From positions 1 to 36,563 of IMG/VR virus record IMGVR_UViG_3300025093_000058: a DNA stretch of 36,563 bases. One strand, written 5' to 3'. Made by a program: the position numbers and the translations under genes. The stretch is from a virus. Below are positions 1-10,676 of this stretch, piece after piece. Position 1 is the stretch's first letter. Each line of letters opens with the position of its first letter. The notes under the pieces were generated by a model. The model was not told where the DNA came from, did not search any database, and saw only the letters and a list, made by a program, of their open reading frames with translations.

Positions 1-2
1 TA

Positions 3-2876
3 AAAAAAGAAATAGACGACTTTGTAGATGCTTCTGTAAATAGAGATATCGGATCTTCTGAATTCAATCGTGAATTAAACCAACTTGTAAGGAAAATTAA
101 AAATGATAAAGGTCTTCAAAAAGTAACTAACAATTATAATGAAGTTCAAGAATTACTAGAATTAAAGGAAAAATGGATTGCTGAAGACGATCCAAATAAA
201 TATGCACCTGAAGTTTGGCACGAAGCAGAAAAAAGGATAGAAGCATATACTAGTGCTGAAGGAAAGGGGTACTTAGGTGATATAGACCTTTTGGGTGTAG
301 GTGATATAACAGGTGGAGTAGACATAAGAGAAAAAACGGCAAACTGGTTTGACGAAGTTTCAAAAGACACAGATACAGGATTGGATCCTGCAGGTTGGGG
401 ATGGAGCTATGATAGAATGACTTCTGAAGCAGAAACTCTTTATTCATCTTGGCTATCATCTACCGAAGGTAGACAATACTTAAGACGATATGACCAAAAG
501 AATGGATACTGGAGTGGGAATGTTGCAGAAATGAGTAGAGAAAAAAATAAAACAGTATTAGATGCTGATGGAAATCCAACAGATAAAAAGATTAGTGAAT
601 ACGATGAGTATATACTAAATAAAAATCGAGACGCTTATAGATTTTTTCAAGATGTAGCATTGCAAAAAGTTGGACAAAGACGGTTAGATGGATCTGATCC
701 TGTTAAAACTAAAACAGAATTTGATAAAGATATAAGTGGAGAGAATGTAAAAGTATCTGGTCTAACAACTGCAGAACAAGCATCTGATTACAAAGAAGGG
801 TTAGAAGAGTACAGAAATGTAACAGCTGAAATAAGAAAATTAGAAGAATTAAGTGCACAAGAAAATTTAAGCGATCTCGATAAAGAAAAACTAGAAAACC
901 TTAAAACCTATAGACATAGCCTTAAAGAAAAATCACGTGCTACATATAATAGAATAAAAAGTGTAGATGATCAAGTAGCAGTTGATTTAGGTCTTGCAGA
1001 TAATATTGAAGACGTTCAAAAAATTCAAGCTGAAAAAGAAAACATCTTAAAAAATTCAGAATATAAGGATGAACTAAATGAAACTTTAAATGGACAATCT
1101 ATAGCTAACGAAATATTAGAACAAGCTAGAAAAGAACTTCGAGCTGAGATAGATAAATTGCCACCAGGTGAAGCACACGACAGACTTATTGAATATGCAC
1201 AACAACACTTTCATCCTGACAGTTTTGCAGGAGAAATGTACAATTCACCAATAACTGGAATATTTGATGCAATGGAAGTACTAGAGTGGTATTTCTTCTC
1301 TGGTACAAAACTTTATAATTATATAGAGGATGGAACTGCAGATGGAATTATGTCAATTGCTAATAAGTATCTACTAAAATTAGATGAAGCTGCAGATAAT
1401 TTCATAGCAGATGCAACAAGTAATGAACAAACTGTACAAAATAAATCAAATCAAATGGATGCATTCTTTGAAAAAGATGATTATACGTACAAAGAAAATA
1501 CTGACTACCGAGAAGACGATAAAGTTTTAGAAAATCAACAAACCGTTAATCAAGGTGAAAAATCAGTTTGGGTTACTAATCAAGCTTTAATGGATTTTCA
1601 AAAAAGCGATGAATATTATAAATGGTATCGAGCTGAACAAGGAATATCTAAAGAAGATCTATTAAGAGATCTAAAAAATAAGTTAAATGCAAAAAAGAGT
1701 GGCGTAGGAACTATTGACTATTCAGAAGAAGAATTACAAACCGCATATAATGCAATATCTGAATTATACGATATGAAGGGAGATCTAACTTGGGATCAAT
1801 TTGAAAATAAAAAGAACGACTATCATGATGTATCAGAAGCATTGTATATGGATGACAAAATAAAAGCTGCAAAGTTTGATGAAAATGGCAAATGGTCTGA
1901 TAGTTATAATGAAACATTCAATAGGATTGTTCCTCAAACAGAAATTGCTGGTGCAGAGGTATTATACAAAAATGAAAAAGAGTATTTGAATGAAATGTAT
2001 AAGCCTGATACAATACTAGAAACTGCTATTGTAACAGATTCAACTGGTGCTACAATAGATAATGAAAAATTAAGAGAAATGACAACGCTCAAAATTCCAG
2101 AAAATGCAGAGTTTAAAGTGATTGGTACTAATTGGGATAAAAGATATTTGAATAGAGACAAGAGTGGAAACTTTAACTATACTGGAACTCTTAATGTAAA
2201 AGCAACTTGGATTGATGATGGAAAACCTCAAGAGTATGAATTTACAACACCTGGTGTTAAAATAAATACAGGTAATAAAGTAGATCCAGAGGGAATAAAA
2301 AACAAATTGATATCAATAAAAGCTAATGAACTTAACGATATAGATGCTCAGTTTAAGCGTGATATGAATACAGCAATAAAACAAGAAAACGATGATTTAA
2401 AAATTCAAGCCATTAACAGAAAGGTAAGAAATGAAAATGAAAATATGTTGGAAATCTCAATGTTAGAAGATCCTGAATTTTATCGAAACATGAAAGATGT
2501 TACAAAGACCTTTAATGCTAATGCGTATTACAAATTGAATGCAGATGGTACATATAGACACTGGTCTATACCTTCAGTATCTATAAATAGATACAGTCCT
2601 GATGGTAATATACAAGACAATTTCAAAATTATAAAAATCCAAGAAGGTCCAGATAGAGGTAGATTTATGATTGATTTTACAAGTACTTTTGATGGACAAC
2701 GTTCAGAAGAAGTAAGCGAAGGACCTTTTAATGATTACAATGCTGCACTAAATGTAATTTACAATTACAGAATAGAAGCTAAAAAGCATGAAGCTAAATC
2801 AAAATTAGATAAAAATGCAGAATCTATGAATGCGGAATCAACATTCACAGATATATCTGATGAAATTGAGATATAA
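3..2876 (+). CDS. Coiled-coil-rich putative virion protein, 5'-truncated by window edge
   Basis: The reading frame is open from the first complete codon at position 3 to the TAA at 2874-2876, giving at least 957 residues, so the true start lies outside the window. A TTG at 291 could be mistaken for a start, but there is no stop upstream of it and the upstream codons encode the same charged, helical type of protein. The product is rich in Lys, Glu, Asp and Asn. It has strongly heptad-like stretches (for example around nucleotides 790-1130) and no hydrophobic segment that looks like a membrane anchor. I see no enzymatic motif. It is the first of four tightly spaced plus-strand giant genes, 12 bp ahead of the next. 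By position it is probably a structural or internal (cargo) virion protein of the RNA polymerase block. That role is inferred from context, not from a recognised domain. Confidence 0.75.
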   Translation, partial: KKEIDDFVDASVNRDIGSSEFNRELNQLVRKIKNDKGLQKVTNNYNEVQELLELKEKWIAEDDPNKYAPEVWHEAEKRIEAYTSAEGKGYLGDIDLLGVGDITGGVDIREKTANWFDEVSKDTDTGLDPAGWGWSYDRMTSEAETLYSSWLSSTEGRQYLRRYDQKNGYWSGNVAEMSREKNKTVLDADGNPTDKKISEYDEYILNKNRDAYRFFQDVALQKVGQRRLDGSDPVKTKTEFDKDISGENVKVSGLTTAEQASDYKEGLEEYRNVTAEIRKLEELSAQENLSDLDKEKLENLKTYRHSLKEKSRATYNRIKSVDDQVAVDLGLADNIEDVQKIQAEKENILKNSEYKDELNETLNGQSIANEILEQARKELRAEIDKLPPGEAHDRLIEYAQQHFHPDSFAGEMYNSPITGIFDAMEVLEWYFFSGTKLYNYIEDGTADGIMSIANKYLLKLDEAADNFIADATSNEQTVQNKSNQMDAFFEKDDYTYKENTDYREDDKVLENQQTVNQGEKSVWVTNQALMDFQKSDEYYKWYRAEQGISKEDLLRDLKNKLNAKKSGVGTIDYSEEELQTAYNAISELYDMKGDLTWDQFENKKNDYHDVSEALYMDDKIKAAKFDENGKWSDSYNETFNRIVPQTEIAGAEVLYKNEKEYLNEMYKPDTILETAIVTDSTGATIDNEKLREMTTLKIPENAEFKVIGTNWDKRYLNRDKSGNFNYTGTLNVKATWIDDGKPQEYEFTTPGVKINTGNKVDPEGIKNKLISIKANELNDIDAQFKRDMNTAIKQENDDLKIQAINRKVRNENENMLEISMLEDPEFYRNMKDVTKTFNANAYYKLNADGTYRHWSIPSVSINRYSPDGNIQDNFKIIKIQEGPDRGRFMIDFTSTFDGQRSEEVSEGPFNDYNAALNVIYNYRIEAKKHEAKSKLDKNAESMNAESTFTDISDEIEI

Positions 2877-2888
2877 TTCTAAAGTAAA

Positions 2889-5800
2889 ATGGCAGAAGAA
2901 ATTCTAAGTAACGATGAATTGCTAGACTCTAACGAAGTTCTAGGAAATGATTCTGAACCAAAACCTGGTTCAGGAAAAGACTTATTAAAAAAAGCTGTCA
3001 AAAAAGGCTCAATTACCAACGATTACGTTCTTGGTAAAAGCTATTTATTAGATGAGCAAAAAGGGAAAAAAGTTATGGGAGATGCATTTCTTCCATACAA
3101 ACCAAAGTTTGCAAGTTTATATACAGAAGCACAAAAAAACTACGAATTACGTTTAGCAAAAAAGAAAGCTGAAGATCAAGGATTTTGGGGTGAAGCTGGT
3201 GGAGCAATTGCTCAAGCTTTAGCAGAAATAGTAGGAGGTACAGTAGAGGGTGCAGGATATCTACTTGATTTCAAATCAATGGGAGATGGCACTTTTGGAG
3301 AAGGTAATTGGTTTTCATATTTAGGTACAGCTCTTAAAGATTGGACGAGAGAAGTTGCACCAATACATGTTGACCCTGAAGTACAAGGTACATTTTCACC
3401 TGCTAGTAGAGAATGGTGGTTTTCTAATGTTCCAAGTATAGCAAGTGCATTATCAATTTTGATTCCTGTAGCTGGATGGGCAAGAGGTGTTGGAATGGTT
3501 GGTAAAGGTGTTGGAATGGGGGTAAAAGCAGCAAGAGCTGCAAAACTTGCAAAACTTGCAAAAGCAGGTAAAAAAGCAACTGGGCTTGGTGGTCTCAATG
3601 GCATTGACGATGCAGTAAGAGCAGGAATGGCATATCAAGATAAATTTTCTAAAATCTGGAATGCTGTAGCAAAAAACAGAACTTTAAATGCTGTACATCA
3701 AGGTATTGTTTCTAGACATATTGAATCCAGCATGGAAGCGTCAGGTGTCTATCAAGAAGTATATGAACAAGTTCTTGCTGAAACTGGAAATGAAGCAGAA
3801 GCAAAATATGCAGCATCAGATGCGGCAGCATTTTCATATAAAGGAAACTCAGTATTAGTATTTCAAGATATCCCACAATACATTCTATTAGGTAGAGGTT
3901 TAAAAGCAACAAGAGCTTTTAACGGTCGTGCTCAAATGGTTGCTGCAGGAAAGTCTGGAACCAAAGGTACAATGAAGTCTGCTGGAAGATATATGTCAGA
4001 TATGGCAAGTGAATTTGGGGAAGAAGCTTGGCAATTTGTAGTCGGAGAAGAAGCAATACATTTTGGTAATGTAATGGGTGGAATTGCTGAAGATAGTAAC
4101 TTTTCATCACGATTTGGAGAATATTTAGAAGATGGAGAATTCTGGACGGCAGGCTTTTTTGGTGCTATAGGTGCAGGAGTAATGCAGGCTGCTAAACCAA
4201 TATACGATAAAATAAAAGGTAAGTCAGCAGTAGATAGTAGAATAAAAGAACTTGAAGATAGAGGAGCTAGATTTGCATATCATAATAAAAAGATAAGAGC
4301 TGCAGCAGAAAGTGGATTACCTGACATATATGAACAAGCTATGCTTGATGCGTCAAGTGATATGGCAGTAACTGCAGCAAGGGAAGGAAATCTTGATCAC
4401 TATAGACAAGAACTTGAAACTCTAAAAACTGCAGATGCTGAGACAAGGAAAAAGATGGGTGTTGATGAAACATTCGTTGAAAACATAGATCGATTAATAA
4501 ACGACGCTAATACAGTAGAACAATTATGGGATGCTAATGTAAACAGATTTGATCCATCAATATTACCATATGTTGTTCAAAGTAAATTTGCAATATCAAA
4601 ACTTGATAAAGATCGAGGTAAACTTATATCTAAGATAAATGAAAACAGAAATGGTGTTTATAGATATAATGAATTAAGTGCTGAAGGTAGAATTGTATTT
4701 GATGCAAAACTGAATATAACAGCTGCTGAAAGAGGTGTAGAGCATGCAAAAAAATTACTAAACGATAAGTCAAGAAAGCTCACGAAAGAGCAGAAAGAAA
4801 ACATTCAGGAATATATAGATAAGCAAGAAAAAAGAATCGCTAAAGATAGAACAGCAATATCGGCAGTTGAAGCGGATGATAGTATTGCGTTACCTGATTC
4901 AGACAAAGACATATTGAAACTGTTAGATAATGAAGCGTTGATTGGAGAAGCAGTTTCAAATATTGAAAAATTATCGTGGCAAGATCAGCTTATAGATGCT
5001 CACATAAAAAGATTAAACTCGCTTACTAACCGTGAAATAATAGGACTGGCTGCAAAGAATAAAGCTAATCTTGACAAAGGAAGAGAAGACTTTAGACGAG
5101 TACAAGATCTATACACTAAGATATACAAAGGTGCTAAAGAAGAAATATTAGGTAAGCGTAAAACAATAGGTGTCGATAAAGAAGGTAAACCTATAAAAGA
5201 AAAATCCGACGATTGGAAAGATAAAGAAGGCAGTCCTAAAGGAACTAGTGATTTTGAATTAACTAGAAGATACGAAGTAGAACTTACACCTAAAGAAAAG
5301 CAGGCTGCAATCGATGAGGCTAAAGAGATCTTAGCAAGAACTACTGATGAACAAGACAAAGAGAACATTGCTAAGATGATTGAAAAAATGGAAGAAGTCG
5401 TAAATGACGGTATATCCAGATTTCAACAGCAGGAAAAAAGAAAACTTAAAGCAATACGAGATGCACAGGCAAGAGCGCTTAAGAAAATAAAGCAACTAGA
5501 GGCTCAAGCAAAAAGAAAAGAAACATTAACCATAAAGAACGAGATAGCATTAGCATATGATCAATATGAAATGATAGACCATGCATATGATGATGTTCCT
5601 CTTGGAGATCTTTTTATTGATGATTCAGATGTATTATCAGTATTTTATAAAGGAGAAAAAGGAACATTATTTAAGAATGATCTAGGTGAAGCAGTATTTA
5701 AATCATCAAGCTCTGGTGAAGAAATAATAATTTCAAGCAGTGGTAATCTTGAATGGAATAAACTTTTTTATAGACGTACCGCATCGGATCTAAATCTTGG

Positions 5801-8800
5801 TATTGTAAAAGATTCATATTATCCGATAGATATTACATTCGATGAAGATCATCCTAGTATATGGATAGGTGATAATGAATTTGATTATAGTGGAAACTTT
5901 CCACAAGAATCAATTAAATACGATAAGGCAGGCAATTTAAAATCTGTAACACTCATAAACAAAAACACAGGCAATCCTATAGAAATAACAGGTGAGATCT
6001 TAATGTATGAAATAGCTGATTTATTACTTGTGTATCAATTAGCATTAGAAGAATTCTTATATACTACTGAGACTGCTCCTGACGGTACTACTAGACAAAT
6101 ACCAGGAACATTTGTTGTAAATGGAATTGAATATCAAGTAGATTACAATATAAAGGATCCTTCGAAATCTAAAGTATTTAGTGTACTTAGGATTGACGAT
6201 GAGTGGGTTGCTGATAAAGAAATGTTGCTAGCAAGAAGAGATTACGTCATAAATGAAGTTAGTAAACAATTTGCCGAACAATTAACTGCTGATATCGAAG
6301 GTTATGTTGATAAGGAAACAAAAACTTTGTTTGCTCCAAGAATTCAAAGAGAAAGAGAAACTGTACGTGAATATGTTAAAAGAGGGGAAGGACCATTAAC
6401 TAAGAAAAGTGGGGAAACAAAAGATGAATTTGCTGAAAGAACCGCAGATACCAAATATGAAATTAAAGGACACAATAAGTGGATATTAAACAAACAAAAT
6501 AAACCTTGGAAAGATGAAGAAACAGACTCCAAAGACATACCTCCTCAACCGCCTGCAGGACCAGAAACTCAAAAAGAAACTGATGGGACTGAATCCACGG
6601 GAGCGAGTAAGGGAGATCCTCAAACAGAGGATGAAATAGTAAATCAAATACCCGATGGGGATTTACCAACAAGTGAGCTAGAATTAATAGCTATCAATAA
6701 AGCGCTACAGGAATTAGAACCTAAAGCATCACAACTAACTGAAGATCTTAAAAATGCTCAATCTATTGAAGATCTACAAAGATTACTAATCAAAAAAACA
6801 GAAGAGCTTGCAGGTACTACTAATGTCGATCCAACAGTGGCAGCAGCAGAGGCAGTACCGCCATCCCCAATATACAAAAAAGGAAAATCAACAAGCACAG
6901 AAGTTAAAGTAATAAAAAGATCATCTATAAAAGCACCTGAAGATTTAGGTCTTACGGCAACAGCAGAAGCAAAAGCAGCAGCAAAACCAAAGAAAACAAC
7001 ATTAAGTGCAGAAGAAGTTTCAAATCTTGACAATGAGATTAAAAGAATTAAAAATTTCATAAAAAAGGTAGAAACAGAATTTGATACAATAAAAGATGAA
7101 GCGGTAAAAGCTAAACTGGCAGCTAAGAAAAGTACTGTACTAGTAGATGAAGATGTTGAAATTGGTGATGTCAGAATAGAATTAACCAGTAATCTTAAAG
7201 GTTTAAAGAAAGTAGAAGAAAACGGTAATAGATACTACGAAGATAAAGACGGCAATAAGTATATAGGCATGTCTAATATCGTGAATCCTTCTGACTTTGA
7301 AGATGAAAAAGGAGAATGGACTGACGCTAAATTCATAGGTAATGCGGTAGATGAAGTATTAAGAAATTTCTTTGCAGGCAAACCTACAGAGTATACGGGT
7401 GAAATTGCAAAGAGAATGTCTGAAGAGGCATATAACGAACTATTAAAAACAGCTGAAGGATTTAAAGAAAGTCTTAAAGACGAAAATGGAAGTTTAGATC
7501 ATATTGAGTTTTTAACAGAAGGGTTATTTATTGCAAATAATGATATTAAAGCAAGTCAAGAACATATAAACAAAGCAATTGAAGATCCTAAGTTAAGAAA
7601 ACAAGAGTTTGGAATAGCTACTGAAATGGATATGGTAATTGTAAATAAGAAAACAAATACTGTAGAGCTTGTAGATTTCAAAGCAGTAAGGCTTGGAAAA
7701 TTCAAAACACCTGAAAGTAATCTAAAAAAGGAATGGGGTGGTAAACCTTCTAAAAAACATGGATACACCAAACAGCAAAATGCTTCAAGGATAATACTGG
7801 AGCTCAATACAGGAATAAAATTTGAGGCATTGTCATTATTACCTATTGCATCACAATATGGTCCCAAACAAAGTAATACTACTAAAGCTAAAGTAAGTTC
7901 AAGATTGATGCCGCTAGATAAATTGGAAGTAGATAAGGTTTTTCCAAAAGCGTATGCAGAGCAAATTAAAAATATCTTAGAAGAGAAAGATGATTCTCTT
8001 TCTACACTAGAACCTAGCAATGTAGGACTCGAAAGAGTAGTATCTATTCTACCACCTTTTACAACAGGTCAAGTACAAAATGAGTTTCAGATTACTATTA
8101 AATTAGATAGTGGTCAAGAATTAGTAATAATTCCAAGAAAAGTAAATAAAAACGATGGGTTTAAATATGAAGAGTTAGCATTTGAAGCTTGGGTTACAAC
8201 ACAAGATGGATTTTTAATTCAAAAAAATGAAAAAGATGAACGCATAGTACCTAGTAATCGTGAAATAACAGACAATGTCGACAAATTTTTACCTGCAGAG
8301 TTAATAGAATTACTAAAGGAAGCTGTTACTTTAAGAGATAGATTTCATGATGGAAAATTAGGAGATAAATCTAAAGGATTAGAGCCCTATCAAAATGAAC
8401 TATTAGAACGTTTTGAAAAATATACTGATCCCTATCAAGAAATAATTTTAGAAGAAGAAATAGCTTATAAACAAAATGAGTTAGATACAGCCAATGAGAA
8501 AATAAAAAATAGTAAGACAGGAAAAGAAATACAAGCTGAAATAAATAAACTTAAAAAGAAACTAGCTAGCTTAAAAAAACAACCTGAACCATCATTTGAA
8601 CTAGAAAGTACTGAGCCTGCAGCAGATAGTAGAAAATCAAAATTTACACAGCAGACCCCAGGTAATGTTGATGGAAGCATAGAAACAAAAACTTTTTCAT
8701 ACCAAAAGAAAAAAAATAGTTCAGGTGCTTATTATTTAGTCTTTGATGAAAATGAAAATCCTATAACAAGAGACAAAGATTTTGGTATAAGCTTTAATGA

Positions 8801-10676
8801 TGATCTGCTTGCAAATCCTAATCTAATAAATGAAAACACTAAAGTATACGTAAGACCTTTTGAAACTCCTTACTTCAGAAACGAAATAGCAAATAATCCA
8901 GGTCGTAATCCTTCCAATGATTATATGGAGATTCCAATGATCTTGTATATCGAACATGAAGGAAATAAAGTAGCAGTAGGTATATTAAAAGCAGCTAATA
9001 CAACAGAAGAAGAACAACAAATTCGAAATGCTATATTTCAAAATTGGACTAAAACTAACAAAGAGGGTTATACAGTAGCGAACTTAGTACCCACAGACGA
9101 AGATGTGTTTATAAATTTCACAGGTGGTCAAAATCTAAGAAACGTAAGAGATGATCAGAATAAACCAGTACTTAAACCTGTAGCAGAAAGATGGACATCA
9201 GCATGGCAAGACGATGGAGAAGGAAACATTGAATTCTACACAGATGAAGATGTGGAGCTTAAATTTGGATATGTAAATAAACCATTAGAAGGAGCACCAC
9301 AAATAATAATTCCACAAGAAGGAACTTCTAACTTATCAAGGGAAGCAAAGGTTCTTAGACCAGAAAGAAGTGAAGCAGGTCAAATATACGGTGTTATTTT
9401 AAATGGTAATGGACAATATATTTTTCCAAAACTATCGACATCACAAATAAGTGAAAAAGCAGCTAAAGTAATAAGCGATATTTTAAATCAGGATAAAGTT
9501 TCCAAACAAGATGTTGAAGCAATACAAGAAATTATATTCACTGAATACGAAAATTCAGACATAATAGAAGCTATTGCAAGCTTAACAAATGTTCCTGATA
9601 ATAGAAATATTGACCCTATTATTAGAATAGCTTGGAATCACACTAAAAAAAATGCCTATATCCAATTTATACATAATGATAAGGTTTATAGTGTAGATGT
9701 AAACGATCTAAAAGATGATGAACCTGCAAGTCTAAGAAGAAAAAAAGTAGTAGTAAAAGAAAATGCAGCTGCTAATAAAAAGGAACAATCACTTTCAACA
9801 GAAGGTATAGATGCTAAAGTCATATATAATGAGTTAGGTGTGCATCCACTTGTAATAATTAATGAAATTATAAAAAGAAAAAAATACAATGTTCGAAGAG
9901 AAAGTCTAAATGACTTTACAGAGGAATATACAAGTCGTGTTACTGGTCAAGTATACAAAAACTATAATGACTATATATCTGGAAGAAAAGATCAAAACGG
10001 AAATCCAAACAATGAAATCAATAATAAAAGAGCAATTCTACAAACCGACATACAACCATCGAGTGAAGGAAATTACTTCTATGATTTACAATTACAAATC
10101 ACAATCAAAAAGGAAGAAGTTCAGGAAGAAGATGCCGAAGTTAAGGAAGAAAGTAGAATGCCAGAGGATCTTGAAGAACCAGAGGATAAATATGATAAAT
10201 TCGCAAAAGGAAAGAACTTATTTGGACTTGGAAAGGACCCATCTGAGAATCCATCTGGAACTATAGGAGGCATACCTTCAATGTCACCTAGAGGAAGATT
10301 CAATATGTTCCTTAACAAATTCAATATTCAAATATCAGGGTTTAGCTCGATAAGACCAGGAAAGGTAGATCCAGTAACAGTAAAGCAATTTAAGAATGAA
10401 GCTAAAATATTTGGACTGGAAGGAAGAGTATCTACTAATGGGTCATTGTATCTGTATGATCCATCAACAAAAAAAGCGTTAGTAAAAGATAACAGTCCAT
10501 CAAATAATCCTAACTTTAAATTGAAATTGAGTAGAGTAAAACCAATTAAGACGGATTACCCTTATCAAACTACACGTACTAAAAATGGAAGAACAATATT
10601 CCAACTTGGAATAACTCCTATTGAATGGGCGACTACTCCCGTTAAAGAAAAAGAAAACATTATAAATTGTAACTAA
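2889..10676 (+). CDS. Giant multidomain putative ejected virion protein with PD-(D/E)XK nuclease-like domain
   Basis: A 2595-residue protein starting at ATG 2889 after an A-rich leader with no clear Shine-Dalgarno. Residues 98-240 and about 415-435 hold Gly/Ala-rich hydrophobic stretches (SALSILIPVAGWARG, FFGAIGAGVMQAA) and a basic AKLAKLAKAGKKA run, which could insert in membranes. Residues about 470-930 are largely charged coiled coil. Low-complexity linkers lie near residues 1215-1245 (Pro/Thr/Glu) and 1316-1370 (Ala/Lys). About residues 1435-1690 look like a PD-(D/E)XK nuclease: D1581 in TEMDMVIV, then VDFKA with D1596 and K1598, then a YTKQQ motif with Q1629, as in RecB/Cas4-like nucleases. 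The remaining C-terminal 900 residues show no motif I recognise. The stop overlaps the next start as TAATG, implying translational coupling. The ejected-virion role is inferred from the neighbouring polymerase gene. The nuclease call rests on motifs only. Confidence 0.8.
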   Translation: MAEEILSNDELLDSNEVLGNDSEPKPGSGKDLLKKAVKKGSITNDYVLGKSYLLDEQKGKKVMGDAFLPYKPKFASLYTEAQKNYELRLAKKKAEDQGFWGEAGGAIAQALAEIVGGTVEGAGYLLDFKSMGDGTFGEGNWFSYLGTALKDWTREVAPIHVDPEVQGTFSPASREWWFSNVPSIASALSILIPVAGWARGVGMVGKGVGMGVKAARAAKLAKLAKAGKKATGLGGLNGIDDAVRAGMAYQDKFSKIWNAVAKNRTLNAVHQGIVSRHIESSMEASGVYQEVYEQVLAETGNEAEAKYAASDAAAFSYKGNSVLVFQDIPQYILLGRGLKATRAFNGRAQMVAAGKSGTKGTMKSAGRYMSDMASEFGEEAWQFVVGEEAIHFGNVMGGIAEDSNFSSRFGEYLEDGEFWTAGFFGAIGAGVMQAAKPIYDKIKGKSAVDSRIKELEDRGARFAYHNKKIRAAAESGLPDIYEQAMLDASSDMAVTAAREGNLDHYRQELETLKTADAETRKKMGVDETFVENIDRLINDANTVEQLWDANVNRFDPSILPYVVQSKFAISKLDKDRGKLISKINENRNGVYRYNELSAEGRIVFDAKLNITAAERGVEHAKKLLNDKSRKLTKEQKENIQEYIDKQEKRIAKDRTAISAVEADDSIALPDSDKDILKLLDNEALIGEAVSNIEKLSWQDQLIDAHIKRLNSLTNREIIGLAAKNKANLDKGREDFRRVQDLYTKIYKGAKEEILGKRKTIGVDKEGKPIKEKSDDWKDKEGSPKGTSDFELTRRYEVELTPKEKQAAIDEAKEILARTTDEQDKENIAKMIEKMEEVVNDGISRFQQQEKRKLKAIRDAQARALKKIKQLEAQAKRKETLTIKNEIALAYDQYEMIDHAYDDVPLGDLFIDDSDVLSVFYKGEKGTLFKNDLGEAVFKSSSSGEEIIISSSGNLEWNKLFYRRTASDLNLGIVKDSYYPIDITFDEDHPSIWIGDNEFDYSGNFPQESIKYDKAGNLKSVTLINKNTGNPIEITGEILMYEIADLLLVYQLALEEFLYTTETAPDGTTRQIPGTFVVNGIEYQVDYNIKDPSKSKVFSVLRIDDEWVADKEMLLARRDYVINEVSKQFAEQLTADIEGYVDKETKTLFAPRIQRERETVREYVKRGEGPLTKKSGETKDEFAERTADTKYEIKGHNKWILNKQNKPWKDEETDSKDIPPQPPAGPETQKETDGTESTGASKGDPQTEDEIVNQIPDGDLPTSELELIAINKALQELEPKASQLTEDLKNAQSIEDLQRLLIKKTEELAGTTNVDPTVAAAEAVPPSPIYKKGKSTSTEVKVIKRSSIKAPEDLGLTATAEAKAAAKPKKTTLSAEEVSNLDNEIKRIKNFIKKVETEFDTIKDEAVKAKLAAKKSTVLVDEDVEIGDVRIELTSNLKGLKKVEENGNRYYEDKDGNKYIGMSNIVNPSDFEDEKGEWTDAKFIGNAVDEVLRNFFAGKPTEYTGEIAKRMSEEAYNELLKTAEGFKESLKDENGSLDHIEFLTEGLFIANNDIKASQEHINKAIEDPKLRKQEFGIATEMDMVIVNKKTNTVELVDFKAVRLGKFKTPESNLKKEWGGKPSKKHGYTKQQNASRIILELNTGIKFEALSLLPIASQYGPKQSNTTKAKVSSRLMPLDKLEVDKVFPKAYAEQIKNILEEKDDSLSTLEPSNVGLERVVSILPPFTTGQVQNEFQITIKLDSGQELVIIPRKVNKNDGFKYEELAFEAWVTTQDGFLIQKNEKDERIVPSNREITDNVDKFLPAELIELLKEAVTLRDRFHDGKLGDKSKGLEPYQNELLERFEKYTDPYQEIILEEEIAYKQNELDTANEKIKNSKTGKEIQAEINKLKKKLASLKKQPEPSFELESTEPAADSRKSKFTQQTPGNVDGSIETKTFSYQKKKNSSGAYYLVFDENENPITRDKDFGISFNDDLLANPNLINENTKVYVRPFETPYFRNEIANNPGRNPSNDYMEIPMILYIEHEGNKVAVGILKAANTTEEEQQIRNAIFQNWTKTNKEGYTVANLVPTDEDVFINFTGGQNLRNVRDDQNKPVLKPVAERWTSAWQDDGEGNIEFYTDEDVELKFGYVNKPLEGAPQIIIPQEGTSNLSREAKVLRPERSEAGQIYGVILNGNGQYIFPKLSTSQISEKAAKVISDILNQDKVSKQDVEAIQEIIFTEYENSDIIEAIASLTNVPDNRNIDPIIRIAWNHTKKNAYIQFIHNDKVYSVDVNDLKDDEPASLRRKKVVVKENAAANKKEQSLSTEGIDAKVIYNELGVHPLVIINEIIKRKKYNVRRESLNDFTEEYTSRVTGQVYKNYNDYISGRKDQNGNPNNEINNKRAILQTDIQPSSEGNYFYDLQLQITIKKEEVQEEDAEVKEESRMPEDLEEPEDKYDKFAKGKNLFGLGKDPSENPSGTIGGIPSMSPRGRFNMFLNKFNIQISGFSSIRPGKVDPVTVKQFKNEAKIFGLEGRVSTNGSLYLYDPSTKKALVKDNSPSNNPNFKLKLSRVKPIKTDYPYQTTRTKNGRTIFQLGITPIEWATTPVKEKENIINCN

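Noticed and set aside
291-2876. TTG at 291 as the start of the first gene
   Set aside because: The frame is open back to position 3 with the same coding character, so the gene is truncated by the window edge and the TTG is internal.
3212-3604. Open frame of 130 codons on the minus strand inside the 2595-aa gene
   Set aside because: It is antisense to an Ala/Gly-rich coding stretch, has Pro/Ala-biased composition typical of a shadow frame, and has no start context.
7556-8020. Open frame of 154 codons on the minus strand opposite the nuclease-like domain
   Set aside because: The plus-strand frame there carries clear PD-(D/E)XK motifs. The antisense product is Ser/Leu-rich with no recognisable pattern.
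9910-10266. Open frame of 118 codons in another plus frame inside the 2595-aa gene
   Set aside because: It is nested in a long gene, rich in Lys/Ile/Thr from A-rich codons read out of frame, with no independent signals.
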